A DNA stretch of 64,000 nucleotides from Hyphomicrobium album (GCF_009708035.1 NZ_WMBQ01000001.1:186001-250000), one strand, 5' to 3'. Shown: positions 33,278 through 42,502, counted from the first letter of the stretch. Numbers and translations: made by a program. The notes: a model not told the origin generated them from the letters alone.

Positions 33278-33502
33278 CTATCCGCCGCGCATCAGTCGGT
33301 GCGCAGCGCTTTTGGTGATGGATGGATACTGGTCTTCTCGCAGCGCGTAGCTGGACCCGGCTTCGAGGTCCTTGCGCGTGATGAGGCGCTTGTGGGGGTG
33401 GCGAATGTCTCGCCAGCGCTTGAGCATGAACACCGCGAGCGAGTCGTAATACTCGTCGCTGAGTAGGCTCTCATCGCAGTGGTAGTAGAGATACGAAGCC
33501 AT
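33278..33502 (-). CDS. Small protein resembling the ligase Ia region
   Basis: 74 residues from ATG 33502; the open frame extends further upstream (NFDDYAKRCIATAPDCIVAW) without a standard start, so the true 5' end is uncertain. The pattern LYYHCDESLLSDEYYDSLAV resembles the 'YY...P.ISD.EYD.L' helix pair (domain Ia) of NAD-dependent DNA ligases, but no adenylation domain follows. It is either a domain-Ia relic or an unrelated helical protein. It lies 9 nt before the exonuclease gene. Confidence 0.5.
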   Translation of the reverse strand: MASYLYYHCDESLLSDEYYDSLAVFMLKRWRDIRHPHKRLITRKDLEAGSSYALREDQYPSITKSAAHRLMRGG

Positions 33503-33576
33503 GAGCCACCACGCGACGATGCAGTCAGGGGCGGTGGCTATGCAGCGTTTGGCGTAGTCGTCGAAGTTCCGTGGTC

Positions 33577-33849
33577 CTAGAAGAGCGCACGGTTCGATAG
33601 GAGGAGGTCGAGCGGCATGTCCTCCACTGCCGGGAGGGACGCGTCCGGGAAGATGAGCGTCACCCCCAGCGGTGTGATCCGCCACACGCGCCCCCACTCG
33701 CCGTCACTCGCGCGCACGGTGAGGTATCCCCTGCAGGCGGCCTCGGCGATCTCATCGGCGTACGCACGGGCGAAGTCCGATTTGGTCGAATACGGAGCCG
33801 CCCACGCGTTGCAGAGGACCTCAGTGAGTCTCGGCCCAATTTCGTCCAA
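33577..33849 (-). CDS. Hypothetical winged-helix-like protein
   Basis: 90 residues starting MDEIGPRLTEVLCNAW. The alternation of helices and the segment GYLTVRASDGEWGRVWRITPLG resembles the third helix and wing of a winged-helix domain. It overlaps the DNA polymerase end by 29 nt. No family assigned. Confidence 0.58.
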   Translation of the reverse strand: MDEIGPRLTEVLCNAWAAPYSTKSDFARAYADEIAEAACRGYLTVRASDGEWGRVWRITPLGVTLIFPDASLPAVEDMPLDLLLSNRALF

Positions 33850-35842
33850 TCTTGTATTCTCCCTTCATCGGGCAAGGGAACTTGAAGTACTCGCCCGCAC
33901 GCTTGATCGCGGCGGCTACCATCGGGCCGATCGTCTCCGCCAGATGTTCGCGGCAGAGCACCTGCAGCTCGTCGTGCGCGTGGATCACAAGGGCGTAGTC
34001 GACGCCGAACACGAGACCGGCCGCGGTCGCGTCCTCATAGAAGAAGACGGTCGCCTGCTTGACGATGCATGCCTCGGCGTTCGTCAGCCGGTAGTTGAGA
34101 GCGGAGTTCGCGCCGCGGAGTGGGACGATGCGGCCGTCCAGCCCCACTAGCGTACCGGTCGCCCTGAAGAACTCCTCGCACTCGCTGTTCGCGAGGTTGA
34201 ACGCAGGGATACGGGTGAGGAACTTCTGCCGAAGCTTCTCGGCGTCATCCGCCGTGCCGCCCGTGCTGAGCGATAGGGTCGGCCCGCGCGCACCGAATAG
34301 CAGCGCGTAAAGGAAGGTCTTGACCTTATCGCGCGAGGCGATGCCGGTGACCTTCTGGTGGAACGTGTGAGGGTCGCCCTGAAGGACCACCTTCATGTAC
34401 GCGCCGCCGTCGAACTTGCGCATGAACCCGGCGAGGCACCGGAGCTGAATGCCCGCGGCGTCGCAGCCGACCATTACCCAACCGTCCGGCGCATAGAAGA
34501 GCGAGCGGCATTCCTCGCCGTACTCCGCAGTGACCCGCGGGACCGCCGTGATGTTCGGCTTCTGGTGCGAACACCGGCCGTGCGGCGTGCCGTTCGTGAT
34601 GACGCGGCCGTGGATGCGCCCGTCCGGCTTGACCAGGTTGAGCCACGCGTTGGTTCCCTCGGCGAGCTGCCCGAGGCGCTTCTGCAGGAGGAGGTACTCC
34701 GTGATGGGCTTCGCCTCGGGGTACGGGAGGCGGCCCAAGATCACGTCGTCAATCTTCGCGCGGCCGGAGGGTGTCCACTCCAGGGGCTTCCACCCGCGGA
34801 GCTTCGTGAGGCGGTTCTCAATGTGCGTCCGCGAGCCGGGGTTGAAGACAACCTGGTGCTCCTTGCGGAACGGCACGTCCTTCTCGTAGCCGAGCTTCGA
34901 GTTGTTGACCTTGGGCGTGAACCACTCGAACACGGACCACGGTGGGAAGGTGCGCTGCAGCTCGTCCTCAAGCTCCGCCTTGCGCGTGATGAGCTTCGCC
35001 TTGAGGGCCTCCGCCTTGGGGACGTCGAACGGGACGCCGTGGAGTTCCTGCTTGAGGAGGACCTCGGCGAATTTGTGCTCCAGCGTGAGCGAGCGGTTGC
35101 TGTACTTCTGGTCGCGTATCTCCTGCAGGAGCGCGGCGTTCACCTCCACGTCACGCTTGCAGTACGCGTGCATGTCGGCGTTCCACGCGGCCCACTCGAA
35201 GAGCTTGTCGAATGACCCGTCCGGCTTCCACTGGACGAGGGGTTCCCACGATGGGTGCTTCTCGCGGATCGCCGTGAGGATGAGCGCCGGGTCCTTCAGC
35301 GCCTTCAGCTCCTTCGAGAAGTCCTTGACGCTCTGCGAGTAGTCGCCCTTGAGGAGCTTCTTGCGATACCCCCACGCCTCAAGCCCGTGCTTGCCCAAGT
35401 GCTTCCGCGGGAAGTTGCCCTTGGTCGCAACGAGCTTGCGGTCCTTGCCGGTGCCCTCGAAGACGCCGAAGCGCTCGAAGTCACTGACGAGGATCTCGGG
35501 CCAGATGAGGCGGGAGGCTATGAGCGTGTCGAAGATCGGCTTGCCGCCGAAGTATGAGAACCCGCGGAGCGCGCCGGGGTATAGGAGCTGCACTGCTGGG
35601 ATGTCGTAGTGCAGAATATTGTGTCCGACGAGAAGCTCTGCCCCGTCGAGCATTTCCACCGCGTGGCCAATGTTGCCGGTGTGTGGGCTGAGCGTTTGAA
35701 AGTAGTCGTGGAACTCGTAGAACTCCTCGGTATCGAGGTCCTTGATCCATATGCAATGGATGCGTTCGAGGGTGTCGAGGAGGCCGTTGGTCTCTATGTC
35801 AAATAGAAGCCGCTTCCCCTTCGGTTTCGTCCTTGAAGTCAT
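33821..35842 (-). CDS. DNA polymerase (T7 gp5-like, family A)
   Basis: 673 residues (T7 gp5 has 704). The N-terminal 3'-5' exonuclease domain begins LLFDIETNG (catalytic Asp/Glu near residues 15-17). The polymerase domain has motif A as GCDAAGIQLRCLAGF, a motif B-like KVKTFLYALLFGARG and motif C HAHDELQ. T7 polymerase gains processivity from host thioredoxin; whether this one does, or uses the clamp-like protein at 4752, is open. Its start overlaps the helicase end by 44 nt. Confidence 0.95.
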   Translation of the reverse strand: MTSRTKPKGKRLLFDIETNGLLDTLERIHCIWIKDLDTEEFYEFHDYFQTLSPHTGNIGHAVEMLDGAELLVGHNILHYDIPAVQLLYPGALRGFSYFGGKPIFDTLIASRLIWPEILVSDFERFGVFEGTGKDRKLVATKGNFPRKHLGKHGLEAWGYRKKLLKGDYSQSVKDFSKELKALKDPALILTAIREKHPSWEPLVQWKPDGSFDKLFEWAAWNADMHAYCKRDVEVNAALLQEIRDQKYSNRSLTLEHKFAEVLLKQELHGVPFDVPKAEALKAKLITRKAELEDELQRTFPPWSVFEWFTPKVNNSKLGYEKDVPFRKEHQVVFNPGSRTHIENRLTKLRGWKPLEWTPSGRAKIDDVILGRLPYPEAKPITEYLLLQKRLGQLAEGTNAWLNLVKPDGRIHGRVITNGTPHGRCSHQKPNITAVPRVTAEYGEECRSLFYAPDGWVMVGCDAAGIQLRCLAGFMRKFDGGAYMKVVLQGDPHTFHQKVTGIASRDKVKTFLYALLFGARGPTLSLSTGGTADDAEKLRQKFLTRIPAFNLANSECEEFFRATGTLVGLDGRIVPLRGANSALNYRLTNAEACIVKQATVFFYEDATAAGLVFGVDYALVIHAHDELQVLCREHLAETIGPMVAAAIKRAGEYFKFPCPMKGEYKIGRNWAETH

Positions 35843-37439
35843 GCTCTCCTAGCACGCGCAAGCGGCCGGAGTGGTCCTCGTAGAACAATGAGTCCGCGAG
35901 TCCCGTCCTTCCGCCGTGGCGATTTTTGAGGACACGCAAGCGGCCCACCTTGGCCTTCTGTGCGTCCATGAGGTTGCGCTCGTAGCCGAGGATGACGGCG
36001 GACACCTGAGAGATTGAGCCCGCGCCCTTGATGGCTTTCATGGTGACGGCGATGCCGTGCTCGAAGCCTTTATTGCCTTCCGGCAACGAGAGCTGCGCCA
36101 CCACGAAGATGCCCACGCCGAAGCGGACGGCGATGCTCTTGAGTTTCGCCATGAGGCCGTCAACGAAGCGGCGCTCGTCGGCCCCCGCGTAGTTCGCCAC
36201 GATGTCGTGGAGGTGATCTATGACGATCCACTGGCACCCGCAGGCCTGCACCAGGTACAGGACCTTGCTGAGCAGCTCGTCCGGCCCGAGGTCGACCGTG
36301 AAGTAGAACCACCGGCCGGAGCCGATCGTCTTCTTGAAGGCCTTGTCGAAGCCCTTCTCTTTGCCGTGCTGCAGGCGCGGGTCGAGGCGCTGCTCTAGTT
36401 CGAGCTGCATGATCCCGAGCGCGGCTTCCTTGTGCTGCTGCTCCGTGTGGAGCACGCCGACCGTCTCACCGTGCGCGAGCAAGTGGTGCACCAGGTTGTA
36501 GACCAGGGGCGTCTTGCCTGCGTTCGTGCCTGCGGCGATCGTTGTGAGGGAGCCGGGCCAGAACCCGCCCGTCATCTCCTCCACCTGCGGCCACGGGAAC
36601 GGAACGAGCGCCTTCTCGGGGGCCTTCTTCAGCTCCTCCAGAATGTCGGCGCCGTTGATGACACCCTCGGGCGCGTACGGCTTCGCGTTGAAGAGCGCGT
36701 CGATAAGCTCCTTCGACCGCTTGGCCTGGAGCATGTCGCTGGCGTCCTTGAGGGGGAGCGCCGCGATCCGCACCTTGCCGGGCGTGAGCATCTGCGCAAC
36801 TTCGAGCGCCGCCTCCTTACCGGGGCCGTCCATGTCGAAGCAGAGCACTACGAACGGAAACTGCTCCACCCATTCGATTTGGCTGGCGATGTCCTTCCCG
36901 GCCGATGCGGCGCCGTTGATGAGTGACACCACCGGGTACTTGAGGCCCTGCGCTTGCGCCACGGACATACAGTCCGGCTCGCCCTCCGTGATCGTGAGGA
37001 ACACGTTGCTGTCGGGGCGTGGGGTCCATAGATGCTGCCCCCACAAGCCGAGCCGCTTTGGATTGCCCACCCATGCGAAGTCTTTCTCGGGCGTGCGGAT
37101 CTTCTGCGCAACGATCTCACCCGTGCCGTCCCGGTACGGTGCCACCTGCAGCATGCCGTGCTTGGTGTGCTCCTTCAGGAAGTACCCGAACTTCTTGAGC
37201 GTCTCCTCGCGGAGCCCGCGCGCGGCGATGTCGGCGTACACCCCGAACGGGATGAGGCCCGCGGCCGTCTTCGGTTTGGAGGGGGCGGAGCCTTCGGGGA
37301 ACTTGGCGCCGCATTGGGCGAAGCAGAATGTGTGGCCGTCGCTGTAAACGGTAAGGCCGTCTGAGGAGCCGCAGTCGGGGCACGGTTGCTTGCGCCGGAG
37401 CGCTTCGCTTTCACTCACTATGTGTGTCCAAGAGTTCAA
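35799..37439 (-). CDS. Primase-helicase (T7 gp4-like)
   Basis: 546 residues (T7 gp4 has 566). N-terminal zinc-binding module (CPDCGSSDG, then CFAQCG), a TOPRIM region with LTITEGEPDC and LCFDMDGPGKEAAL, and a C-terminal RecA-like helicase with Walker A GTNAGKT, WIVIDHLHD as Walker B and an NRHGGRTG finger. Unwinds DNA and makes primers at the fork. Confidence 0.95.
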   Translation of the reverse strand: MNSWTHIVSESEALRRKQPCPDCGSSDGLTVYSDGHTFCFAQCGAKFPEGSAPSKPKTAAGLIPFGVYADIAARGLREETLKKFGYFLKEHTKHGMLQVAPYRDGTGEIVAQKIRTPEKDFAWVGNPKRLGLWGQHLWTPRPDSNVFLTITEGEPDCMSVAQAQGLKYPVVSLINGAASAGKDIASQIEWVEQFPFVVLCFDMDGPGKEAALEVAQMLTPGKVRIAALPLKDASDMLQAKRSKELIDALFNAKPYAPEGVINGADILEELKKAPEKALVPFPWPQVEEMTGGFWPGSLTTIAAGTNAGKTPLVYNLVHHLLAHGETVGVLHTEQQHKEAALGIMQLELEQRLDPRLQHGKEKGFDKAFKKTIGSGRWFYFTVDLGPDELLSKVLYLVQACGCQWIVIDHLHDIVANYAGADERRFVDGLMAKLKSIAVRFGVGIFVVAQLSLPEGNKGFEHGIAVTMKAIKGAGSISQVSAVILGYERNLMDAQKAKVGRLRVLKNRHGGRTGLADSLFYEDHSGRLRVLGEHDFKDETEGEAASI

Positions 37440-37629
37440 CCTGTTCCGTCAGATTGACCGCGCGGCACGGCAGGAGGATACCGCCGAGCCGGAAGTCACA
37501 GACGTGTTCGCCGTTGCGCAGGTACTCAGCGCGGCGTGCGTGGCTGTTGCACCACCACGTTTCGCCGGAGGTATCCCGTTCGTAGCGCACCGGGCGGGTC
37601 ACTGCGGTGCTCGCGCATCCAACGGGCAC
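37411..37629 (-). CDS. Hypothetical Cys/His-containing small protein
   Basis: 72 residues with CNSHARRAEYL, HVCDF and LPCR, so one possible zinc site. Starts MPVGCASTAVTRPV. It overlaps both the upstream gene and the primase-helicase start (29 nt), so it belongs to the replication operon. No family recognised. Confidence 0.6.
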   Translation of the reverse strand: MPVGCASTAVTRPVRYERDTSGETWWCNSHARRAEYLRNGEHVCDFRLGGILLPCRAVNLTEQVELLDTHSE

Positions 37630-38021
37630 ACTGCACGCAGCTCCACCAGGTCGTCCACACGGATATGCGGATCGAAGACGGTGACGCCCTTGTAGGTGAA
37701 CCGCTCCAGCGCTTCGTGCTCGACGGCCGCGAGGACCGCCTTAAGCGCCGTCTTGACGAGTTCCGTCTCCGTCATGTGCAGAGAGAGGAACCACTTCCGG
37801 CCGGACCAGGGGGCGGGCTTGCCGGTGGCATTGCAGACGGCGTTGGGGTCCTGCACCTGCAGGTAGGGGCGGCCATCGTCGTACCGCAGGGCGATCACCC
37901 AAGGCGGAAACGCGACGGCCGCCAGCACCGTGCGCATCATTGACCACGGCCCCGCCGCCACTTTGTCGTCTAGGGCCTTCAATGTGAGAGCAGCCCAGCC
38001 GGGCATTGGTGTGGTGGTCAT
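37599..38021 (-). CDS. Hypothetical replication-region protein
   Basis: 140 residues starting MTTTPMPGWAALTLKALDD, with a mixed alpha/beta pattern and a Trp-rich segment (PAPWSGRKWFLSLHMTE). No recognised family; proteins with this 'Tr.P.WA..TL.ALD' start are common in phage replication regions. The start overlaps the endonuclease I stop by 4 nt. Confidence 0.62.
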   Translation of the reverse strand: MTTTPMPGWAALTLKALDDKVAAGPWSMMRTVLAAVAFPPWVIALRYDDGRPYLQVQDPNAVCNATGKPAPWSGRKWFLSLHMTETELVKTALKAVLAAVEHEALERFTYKGVTVFDPHIRVDDLVELRAVCPLDARAPQ

Positions 38022-38467
38022 CTGACGAACGCCTCGATCGCTTTGACCCGCTTCGCCTTCGGCCTCTCCTTCAGCCAATCGAGCGGCACCGCCCCGACTG
38101 CCCACGCGAAGCCGAACTTGTCGCACCACTGAGCGAGGTTGAGCTTCTTCAAGCCCTGCACACGCGCGGTGAGCTTGTTGATGACAAGCCGGAGGTCGAG
38201 GTCGGGGTGCTGCTCTCGGACGAGGAGAAGCGTCTTGCGCGAGTCCATGAGGAGGAAGCCCTTGACCTCAATTGCTATGCCGTTCGGCAGCACGAAGTCG
38301 GGCGTGTAGTGGTGGTTCGTTGCGGGGTGCGTGTAGGGAAGCCGGTGCTTTTCGTAGATGACGGGCACACCGGCCGTCTTGAGGGCCTCGGCGACGCGGT
38401 GCTCCGCGGTGGAGCGGTATCCGTCCCGAGGGATGGCGCGTACGCGGCCCCGCCGCGCGCGGGCCAC
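38018..38467 (-). CDS. Endonuclease I / Holliday-junction resolvase (T7 gp3-like)
   Basis: 149 residues (T7 gp3 has 149). The catalytic core is visible: Glu in the first helix (STAEHRVAEAL), Y-T-PDF (HHYTPDFVLPNG) and IEVKG, the E...D...ExK nuclease signature. Resolves branched DNA and degrades host DNA. It lies directly after the SSB gene with no gap, as in T7. Confidence 0.93.
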   Translation of the reverse strand: MARARRGRVRAIPRDGYRSTAEHRVAEALKTAGVPVIYEKHRLPYTHPATNHHYTPDFVLPNGIAIEVKGFLLMDSRKTLLLVREQHPDLDLRLVINKLTARVQGLKKLNLAQWCDKFGFAWAVGAVPLDWLKERPKAKRVKAIEAFVR

Positions 38468-39157
38468 TTAGAAGGGAATCTCGTCGTCGAGGGGCTCCTC
38501 GTCACCGACATCCGGCCCGTTGTCCTTGGGCTCGTACTCGAAGCCGTCCTCTTGGCCAAACCCGAAGCCGCCAGCCGAACGTCCGCCACCGCTCACCAGC
38601 TCGATAACCTGGACGGCCGCCAGTCGGAAGGAGAGGCCAGCCAAACCGGAGCCGGGGATAAAGTACGGCTGCGCGAAGAACGACACCTTGCCGAGCGTGC
38701 CGCCCCAAATGGAGAGGTCCGAACCGTTGATACGCTGCCCCTTGGCATCGAATACGGGAATGACGCGCTGGATAACCCGGTCCTTGCCGGACTTGTCCTT
38801 GACGGTAAGCTTCGCCTTGGTGCCGAACGTGAACACGACGTTACCGGTCGGCTCGCCGTCCTCCACCTCGCTCGTGAAGAAGTCCTGCGGGTTGAAGAGG
38901 ACCTTCATCTTCTTCTTCAGCTTCTCCGCCTCAGCGGCCATCTCGTCGTACTCCTCCTTCGCGGAGGCGATAGCCGCCTTGTGCTCGGGGGCGAACTGCT
39001 TGATGAGCGGCGCGGCACTCTTCTCGTCGAGAACGAGCTGGACGTGGAACTTGCCGTCCTTGTCGTACTTGGTATCGGGGACGATGAGGTGGGGGAACTT
39101 GAAGCGCCCCTTCGGTGTCGTGACGAGCGGTCGCTTCGCTTTCTTCGCTTCAGCCAT
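38468..39157 (-). CDS. Single-stranded DNA-binding protein (T7 gp2.5-like)
   Basis: 229 residues (T7 gp2.5 has 232). It starts MAEAKKAKRPLVTTPKGRFK, has an OB-fold-like beta region and a long acidic tail ending DDEIPF, with the C-terminal aromatic residue that contacts polymerase and helicase. The position just upstream of endonuclease I matches T7. Confidence 0.92.
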   Translation of the reverse strand: MAEAKKAKRPLVTTPKGRFKFPHLIVPDTKYDKDGKFHVQLVLDEKSAAPLIKQFAPEHKAAIASAKEEYDEMAAEAEKLKKKMKVLFNPQDFFTSEVEDGEPTGNVVFTFGTKAKLTVKDKSGKDRVIQRVIPVFDAKGQRINGSDLSIWGGTLGKVSFFAQPYFIPGSGLAGLSFRLAAVQVIELVSGGGRSAGGFGFGQEDGFEYEPKDNGPDVGDEEPLDDEIPF

Positions 39158-39425
39158 GCTTGAGTTCCTCGTTGACGTACATTTGCACCGCCCGAAGGTC
39201 AGTGCGCTCCTTGACGGACGCCGCGATGATCCGCTGCGCCACGTCCAATGCGTTGCCGGGGTGGACTCCGAGCTTCTGTGCGAGCATCGCGAAGACGCAC
39301 GCCGCCGCCGCGATCTGGACTTCCTTGCGGTCGTCCTGCATCGCGTTGACGAGCTTCATCGCCGAGTGGGCGACTAAGGTTGAGCTGACGGAGTGGAGCC
39401 GGTCGCTATCGACCAGCAGAGTCAT
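39150..39425 (-). CDS. Hypothetical helical protein
   Basis: A 91-residue, helical, Ala-rich protein starting MTLLVDSDRLHSVSS, with no transmembrane span or recognised motif. It overlaps its neighbours by 4 and 8 nt in the early operon just after RNA polymerase, so it may be an early host-takeover gene (inference from position). Confidence 0.6.
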   Translation of the reverse strand: MTLLVDSDRLHSVSSTLVAHSAMKLVNAMQDDRKEVQIAAAACVFAMLAQKLGVHPGNALDVAQRIIAASVKERTDLRAVQMYVNEELKHG

Positions 39426-39724
39426 TCGGCGGGCAATGCCTCAGCCGGTGGCGGCGTCGACTTGTATTCGACGGACGTGACCGTGTGCGGCCACACCTGC
39501 GCAACGTCGAGGGTTTCGTCGCGGAAGTCGTTGTAATCGCCGCCTGGGTCGGCGCGATAGGCCACCAACCAGAACGTGCCATCAGCGCGGCGTTTGAACA
39601 CTGCTTCGTGCTCACTTCCATGCCGCCAAGAGCCCGTCACGCGGTCGTGTACCAAGTCGATGTCGTCGCCGTCATCGTCTTCGCGCCAAACAGCACGAAG
39701 CTTCTCAAACGTTGGTTTGTCCAT
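39422..39724 (-). CDS. Hypothetical acidic protein
   Basis: A 100-residue acidic protein starting MDKPTFEKLRAVWREDDD, with a beta-rich middle (RRADGTFWLVAYRADPGGDY) and a Pro/Glu tail. First gene after RNA polymerase. Acidic early proteins of T7-like phages often mimic DNA or bind host RNA polymerase; this is only a possibility here. Confidence 0.6.
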   Translation of the reverse strand: MDKPTFEKLRAVWREDDDGDDIDLVHDRVTGSWRHGSEHEAVFKRRADGTFWLVAYRADPGGDYNDFRDETLDVAQVWPHTVTSVEYKSTPPPAEALPAE

Positions 39725-39730
39725 TGCTCC

Positions 39731-42232
39731 TCACGAGAAGAAGAACTGTGATTTCCGGACGGTGTTGAGGTCCAGCGTCCCAAACTCAAGCTTTGACAAC
39801 GCGGGTAGGCGCTTGGCGAGCTTGGGCGGGAGCTGCGCGAGCAGTGCGTCGCGGAACTCGGTGAGTACGTCGTGCCCCTCATAGAGGTCCACGAACGCCT
39901 CGCGTATGATTGCCGCGAACTTGTTGGCATAAGCGGCATGGCAGCCGAACGAGTCATGCACCGCCGCGAGGTGGCTGATGCCGTTGGCGACCGCGTAGTC
40001 CACCGTCAGAAATAGGTGGGCCGCATCGAGGGCATGTACGAAGTTCGGGGCGATGCTCATACGCATATCCCGCCCGTCCTTCCGCTCCGTCTCCTCCCGG
40101 AAGGTCAGCCTGATTGCGGTGTCGCCCAGGGCGGTGCGGACTTGGGTCTTTCGGGTCGCCGAGTAATGTTGATAGACCGGAAAGCCGGAAGGCGTACGCC
40201 AGTGCAGATACCCCGGCGCCTGCGACATGACGGAGGCGCAGTCTTGGAGCCAACGCATGACCTTCTTGGCCCCCTCAACCTCCTTACCGATCGCCTCGTT
40301 TATTCGTTTGGCGCCGAAGTTTGCGAGTGGGAATAGATCGTCGCGTGGTAGCTCCACTATCTCTAACTTGCGCCTCTCACGCAGCCAATCCTCAGTCTGT
40401 CGGCAGTGGGCGTTGCGCGTCGAGCCGTAAGGCGTAGTCATCACCTGCGCTTTGGTCGTCGTTCGGTCCGGCTTAAGGCTTAGCCAAATGCGGGCGGCGT
40501 TAGCCACGGATACTGGTGCGCCGTCAGCGCTTTGGTAGGCGAGCGTTTCGGTGTCGGCTAATTCGGCTCGGAGCAACGCAATGAAGCGATCACACACACG
40601 CTGATAAATGTCCTGCTTCTGATCGCCGCCCACCAGGTTGACGCTAGCGCCGCCAACCTCATCGCGCACCATCGCGGAGAAATGCTGAATGCCGCTGCAG
40701 GAGGCGTCCATAGCCACGGCGAGGCGGGAGGCGAATGTGTTGCCCGTCCGCAGGTACTCAGCCCATTCGAAGCAGAAGGCTAGGAATTGGAACGGCGCAT
40801 CCGCGCGCGTCCATGATGTGTGTTCGAGGGGCTCCGCCGCTATCGCGAGGATCTCCTCATTCATCGCCTCGATATAGGCAATCCGCTCCTCAAGCGGCGC
40901 CTTGTCGTAGCCGTATGAGTTGGCGCCGTGGATCGCGAGCCAACCGGCCGCCACGTCGTCGCCAAGCGGGACGGCTTCCCCAAAGTGCAAAAGGCCCTTG
41001 GCTAGGTCGGTGCCCTGCGGGCTTAGCCCTGATGGGAGAGTGTACGCACGCCCGCGGAAGTCGAGCTGGTGCGGAAAATAAATCGTGGGCTCATCGACGA
41101 ACTGCTCGGCGATCCAAAGGGTGCGGGCCACAAGAATACGCTTCGCCACGGCTCGGGAGTTGTAATCCCACACGGGCGCGGTGGCGCGGCGCCACTTTCT
41201 TCGCGCATCGTCGTTCGTGTCGATGTCGTACGGCCGAGGTGGCAGCGGCAAGTCTTCGCGGGACGGCAAGCCCTCGATCTGCAAGCCCGCGTCCCATGCC
41301 GCACGCGCAACCTCAAGAACCCGTTGGTTCACCGCCCAAGGGGTCGCCTGCAGCACGTTCAACCCGCCGAGGACCAGCGGTATACTCGGCAGCGCACGTT
41401 CGACGAGCTTACGGTGCTCGCTAAAGTGCGTCTTCATGAAGAAGTGGTCGCCGACGATTCCGGGGTAATGGTAACCACCGCGTCCGCCCTGGTTCCACGG
41501 CTTGGGCGGTAAGTAGCTCGGCAGATAGCGCGGACAAAGAACCTCGCAGCGGGCCGTTTGCTCGGCGATCCAGCGCTTCAGCTTCGGGGTCACCCTGACG
41601 ACGCGCTGTGTCTTTTGCTTCTTACCGATGCCCGAGCTTTTGACGCGCAACTCAATGTAACCGGTCCCGGCAATAAGCTCGATCAGCTTCATGCCCGCAC
41701 GCACCCGCTCGGTGATCGTGAAGTCAGGCCAGTCGACGCCTAGCCGGTTAGCCCGGAAGATTCCGACCGTGCGCTTGCGCCGATGCGTCGAGGCCTTCTT
41801 GACCTCCTCCTTGACGCGATGAAAGCGCAGCGGCGAGACGGCCCGGAAGCACTGAAAGCGAACCTCATCCTCTAGCCGCTTCCCAATCTCGGTAGCGAGG
41901 GCGGCTACAGGGCGATGAACCAAGATGCCGTCGACCACCACACGGAGGCCAACTAGGGCCGCCACACGCGGGTCGACGCGGGAGAGTAAAGGGGCCGACC
42001 CCGCAAGGGCTCCGCGCCCGGATTGGTTGACTTCCGCCAGGAACGACGTGATGCCGTTCGCAACACGATCAAGGGCGGCCTTGATGAGCACCAGGCCATG
42101 CCGCGTTGTCCCCTCACGTTCGCGCTCCCGCGCCCGCTTCACGATGCGGCGGTACTGCAGGATGCCGAGCCCCCGCATTTCCGTCTCAAGGGCTTTCTCG
42201 CGAACCTCTGGAGGCAAGTTCTTGTTAATCAT
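39731..42232 (-). CDS. Single-subunit phage RNA polymerase (T7 gp1-like)
   Basis: 833 residues (T7 has 883). Motif A is AMDASCSGIQHFSAM (catalytic Asp), the region before it has PHQLDFRGRAYTLPSG, motif B is TTTKAQVMTTPYGS (Lys and Tyr of the O helix) and motif C is HDSFG. The C-terminus ends in aromatic residues (QFFFS), like the FAFA foot of T7. It drives middle and late phage transcription from its own promoters. It is the first gene of the phage's right end, so it must itself be read by host RNA polymerase from 42233-42500. Confidence 0.97.
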   Translation of the reverse strand: MINKNLPPEVREKALETEMRGLGILQYRRIVKRAREREREGTTRHGLVLIKAALDRVANGITSFLAEVNQSGRGALAGSAPLLSRVDPRVAALVGLRVVVDGILVHRPVAALATEIGKRLEDEVRFQCFRAVSPLRFHRVKEEVKKASTHRRKRTVGIFRANRLGVDWPDFTITERVRAGMKLIELIAGTGYIELRVKSSGIGKKQKTQRVVRVTPKLKRWIAEQTARCEVLCPRYLPSYLPPKPWNQGGRGGYHYPGIVGDHFFMKTHFSEHRKLVERALPSIPLVLGGLNVLQATPWAVNQRVLEVARAAWDAGLQIEGLPSREDLPLPPRPYDIDTNDDARRKWRRATAPVWDYNSRAVAKRILVARTLWIAEQFVDEPTIYFPHQLDFRGRAYTLPSGLSPQGTDLAKGLLHFGEAVPLGDDVAAGWLAIHGANSYGYDKAPLEERIAYIEAMNEEILAIAAEPLEHTSWTRADAPFQFLAFCFEWAEYLRTGNTFASRLAVAMDASCSGIQHFSAMVRDEVGGASVNLVGGDQKQDIYQRVCDRFIALLRAELADTETLAYQSADGAPVSVANAARIWLSLKPDRTTTKAQVMTTPYGSTRNAHCRQTEDWLRERRKLEIVELPRDDLFPLANFGAKRINEAIGKEVEGAKKVMRWLQDCASVMSQAPGYLHWRTPSGFPVYQHYSATRKTQVRTALGDTAIRLTFREETERKDGRDMRMSIAPNFVHALDAAHLFLTVDYAVANGISHLAAVHDSFGCHAAYANKFAAIIREAFVDLYEGHDVLTEFRDALLAQLPPKLAKRLPALSKLEFGTLDLNTVRKSQFFFS

Positions 42233-42502
42233 TCGCCCGTCCCTCTGCTGACACTGTTCTCGGGACTGCTCAGCAAGACGCGGCGGGGCGCAGCTCTACT
42301 GCACGCCCGGAAGGTTTTCCCCCGACGCTACTGGCGGCCACTTGCTGCTGTTAAGAAGAGCGCGACACTGCGGGGTAGCGTAAAACGGCGATTACGCTAC
42401 GCTGCAAAGCTACCTCACACGGCGTATGCGCTGGTTAATGCACTACGCCCTTGCGCCACATGATTTTTCGGCCGTTGTCGCGGCGTAATTCTTGGTGTGG
42501 CT
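42233..42502. promoter_or_regulatory. Right-end control region upstream of phage RNA polymerase
   Basis: 270 bp without a gene between the RNA polymerase start and the attachment-site scar. The host-type promoter for the early genes and any integrase or excisionase arm sites should lie here. The visible structure is the 9-bp inverted repeat at 42375-42400. No palindrome of the 18-bp operator family was seen, and no clear -35/-10 pair. Confidence 0.45.
42375..42400. repeat. Perfect 9-bp inverted repeat near the attachment site
   Basis: GTAGCGTAA (42375-42383) and TTACGCTAC (42392-42400), 8-nt spacer, about 100 bp from the tRNA scar. GCGTAA/TTACGC is also the core of the 13-bp repeats at 6974 and 7150. 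Possible site for a recombination-directionality or regulatory protein. Confidence 0.45.

Noticed and set aside
1-42502. Integrase gene within the prophage
   Set aside because: None of the proteins shows tyrosine or serine recombinase motifs. It is presumed to lie left of the window.
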